Part shown: in pieces, positions 7,196-8,043 of the stretch | How positions within the stretch are numbered: position 1 is the first letter of the stretch | Layout: each line of letters begins with the position of its first letter | The notes under the pieces: model-generated | The model's database searches: none | Told to the model about the DNA's origin: nothing | The model's input: the letters and a program-made list of their open reading frames with translations, nothing else | NCBI GenBank assembly: GCA_021443125.1 | Contig: JABUUQ010000002.1 | Location: 430,781-438,823 of the forward strand | Length of the DNA stretch: 8,043 nt | Direction: 5' to 3' | Source of the DNA: Bacteroidales bacterium | Lineage (GTDB): Bacteria; Bacteroidota; Bacteroidia; Bacteroidales; P3 | Translations under genes and position numbers: made by a program

Positions 7196-8043
7196 ATGAA
7201 AAAAAATGTACAAAGATTAGTCTGTTTGACAACAATGCTTATGGTAGCAATGCCAATGACTGCCTATGCAAAACCAATAGACCTTGCAACAAGCGAAGAA
7301 GCCTCTGCACCAGGTTCGTTAAGAGGCAGAATTGTTGACCAAAACGGAGAAACGCTTCCAGGGGCAACAATAAGCATAGAGAAAGAACATATAGGAGTGA
7401 TAAGCGATATAAACGGATTCTACAACCTTGCCAACCTAAAGCCAGGCACCTATGAAGTGATGGTAAGTTATGTGGGCTACAAATCGCAGATAATGCAAAT
7501 AACCATAGAAGAGGGTGCAACGATAGAGAAAAACATTGTTCTTCGTCAAGGCACCGAACTCAATGAAGTTGTTGTAACAGGACCATTTCAAGGACAGGTG
7601 AAAGCCATAAACCTTCAGAAAAATGCTATGGGTGTCAGCAATGTGATAAGTTCAGACCAAGTGGGTAAGTTTCCAGATGCCAACATAGGCGATGCGTTGA
7701 AGAGAGTAAATGGCGTTAATGTGCAATACGACCAAGGAGAAGCACGCTTTGGACAAGTTAGAGGCACAAGTGCCGATTTGACTTCCGTAACAGTCAATGG
7801 CAACAGAGTTCCTTCTGCAGAGGGCGACACAAGAAATGTGCAGTTAGACCTTATCCCTGCCGATATGATACAAACAATAGAACTCAACAAGGTTGTAACC
7901 TCTGATATGGACGGAGATGCCATAGGAGGAGCAATAAATCTTGTAACAAAAAACACACCCTACAACAGAGTTTTGAACTTCACTTTGGGTTCTGGCTTTG
8001 GAATGGTGTCAGGCAAGCCACAAGGCACATTCGGAGCAACATA
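7196..8043 (+). CDS. TonB-dependent outer-membrane receptor, 5' part (cut by window end)
   Basis: The first 282 residues are present and the frame is still open at the window end. The ATG at 7196 begins MKKNVQRLVCLTTMLMVAM, a Sec signal peptide with a likely signal peptidase I site after AYA (residue 25). Residues 42-118 form a carboxypeptidase-regulatory-like beta-sandwich (GRIVDQNGETLPGA, ...INGFY, ...VSYVGY). ELNEVVVTG (121-129) follows as a TonB-box-like segment. The plug domain (about 130-253) has FPDANIGDALKRVNGV, GEARFGQVRGT, VTVNGNRVPS and DAIGGAINLVTKN. The beta-barrel starts near 258. The plug motifs resemble the subfamily first described in Caulobacter and Xanthomonas (TIGR01782-like) more than SusC of polysaccharide utilisation loci. 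The protein should sit in the outer membrane and import a siderophore, glycan, vitamin or peptide using TonB-ExbBD energy. The substrate cannot be told, because the barrel and any downstream SusD-like or enzyme genes are outside the window. Confidence 0.92.
   Translation, partial: MKKNVQRLVCLTTMLMVAMPMTAYAKPIDLATSEEASAPGSLRGRIVDQNGETLPGATISIEKEHIGVISDINGFYNLANLKPGTYEVMVSYVGYKSQIMQITIEEGATIEKNIVLRQGTELNEVVVTGPFQGQVKAINLQKNAMGVSNVISSDQVGKFPDANIGDALKRVNGVNVQYDQGEARFGQVRGTSADLTSVTVNGNRVPSAEGDTRNVQLDLIPADMIQTIELNKVVTSDMDGDAIGGAINLVTKNTPYNRVLNFTLGSGFGMVSGKPQGTFGAT

Noticed and set aside
7239..7956. Minus-strand reading frames of 93 and 113 residues opposite the TonB receptor
   Set aside because: They are antisense to the signal peptide, N-terminal domain and plug of the receptor and show no recognisable domain.

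Overview
The window looks like chromosomal DNA of an anaerobic, AT-rich member of the Bacteroidota, most likely order Bacteroidales. The evidence is a full-length pyruvate:ferredoxin oxidoreductase, a TonB-dependent receptor with the N-terminal carboxypeptidase-regulatory-like domain typical of the phylum, promoters of the TTTG/TAnnTTTG type, and no Shine-Dalgarno sequences before the genes. The genus cannot be fixed from this sequence.

Layout. (1) Positions 1-298 are a gene-free leader with two near-identical palindromes (58-88 and 224-256) bracketing about 135 bp of AT-rich DNA. It lies upstream of a plus-strand membrane acyltransferase (299-1423) that probably modifies a surface polysaccharide or glycan. 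(2) After about 200 bp without recognisable features comes a minus-strand two-gene unit: an AAA/ABC-type ATPase (2151-3166) and, overlapping it by ATGA, a small protein with a PD-(D/E)xK nuclease-like motif (1624-2154). The unit has a good Bacteroidetes promoter at 3223-3253. (3) A minus-strand nifJ gene (3360-6902) encodes the central fermentative enzyme that turns pyruvate into acetyl-CoA, CO2 and reduced ferredoxin. It is followed by a clear intrinsic terminator (3306-3337). (4) Across a 293-bp divergent intergenic region, a plus-strand TonB-dependent outer-membrane receptor begins at 7196 and runs off the window end.

Most notable points. The ATPase gene carries a net one-base deletion around 3090-3095. 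It separates the true N-terminal strand (ATG at 3166) from the Walker A motif, so an open-reading-frame search sees only a TTG-started 300-residue fragment lacking Walker A. The gene is therefore either a fresh pseudogene, a sequence error, or (less likely) recoded. The ATPase plus nuclease-like pair resembles two-gene defence or DNA-repair modules, but its function is not established here. The paired palindromes upstream of the acyltransferase, with a promoter-like element between them pointing away from the gene, allow the testable idea of an invertible (phase-variable) promoter. Two hairpins in a leader or terminators are simpler alternatives.

The genes do not form one pathway. nifJ is housekeeping energy metabolism, while the flanking genes are surface or accessory functions in separate transcription units.
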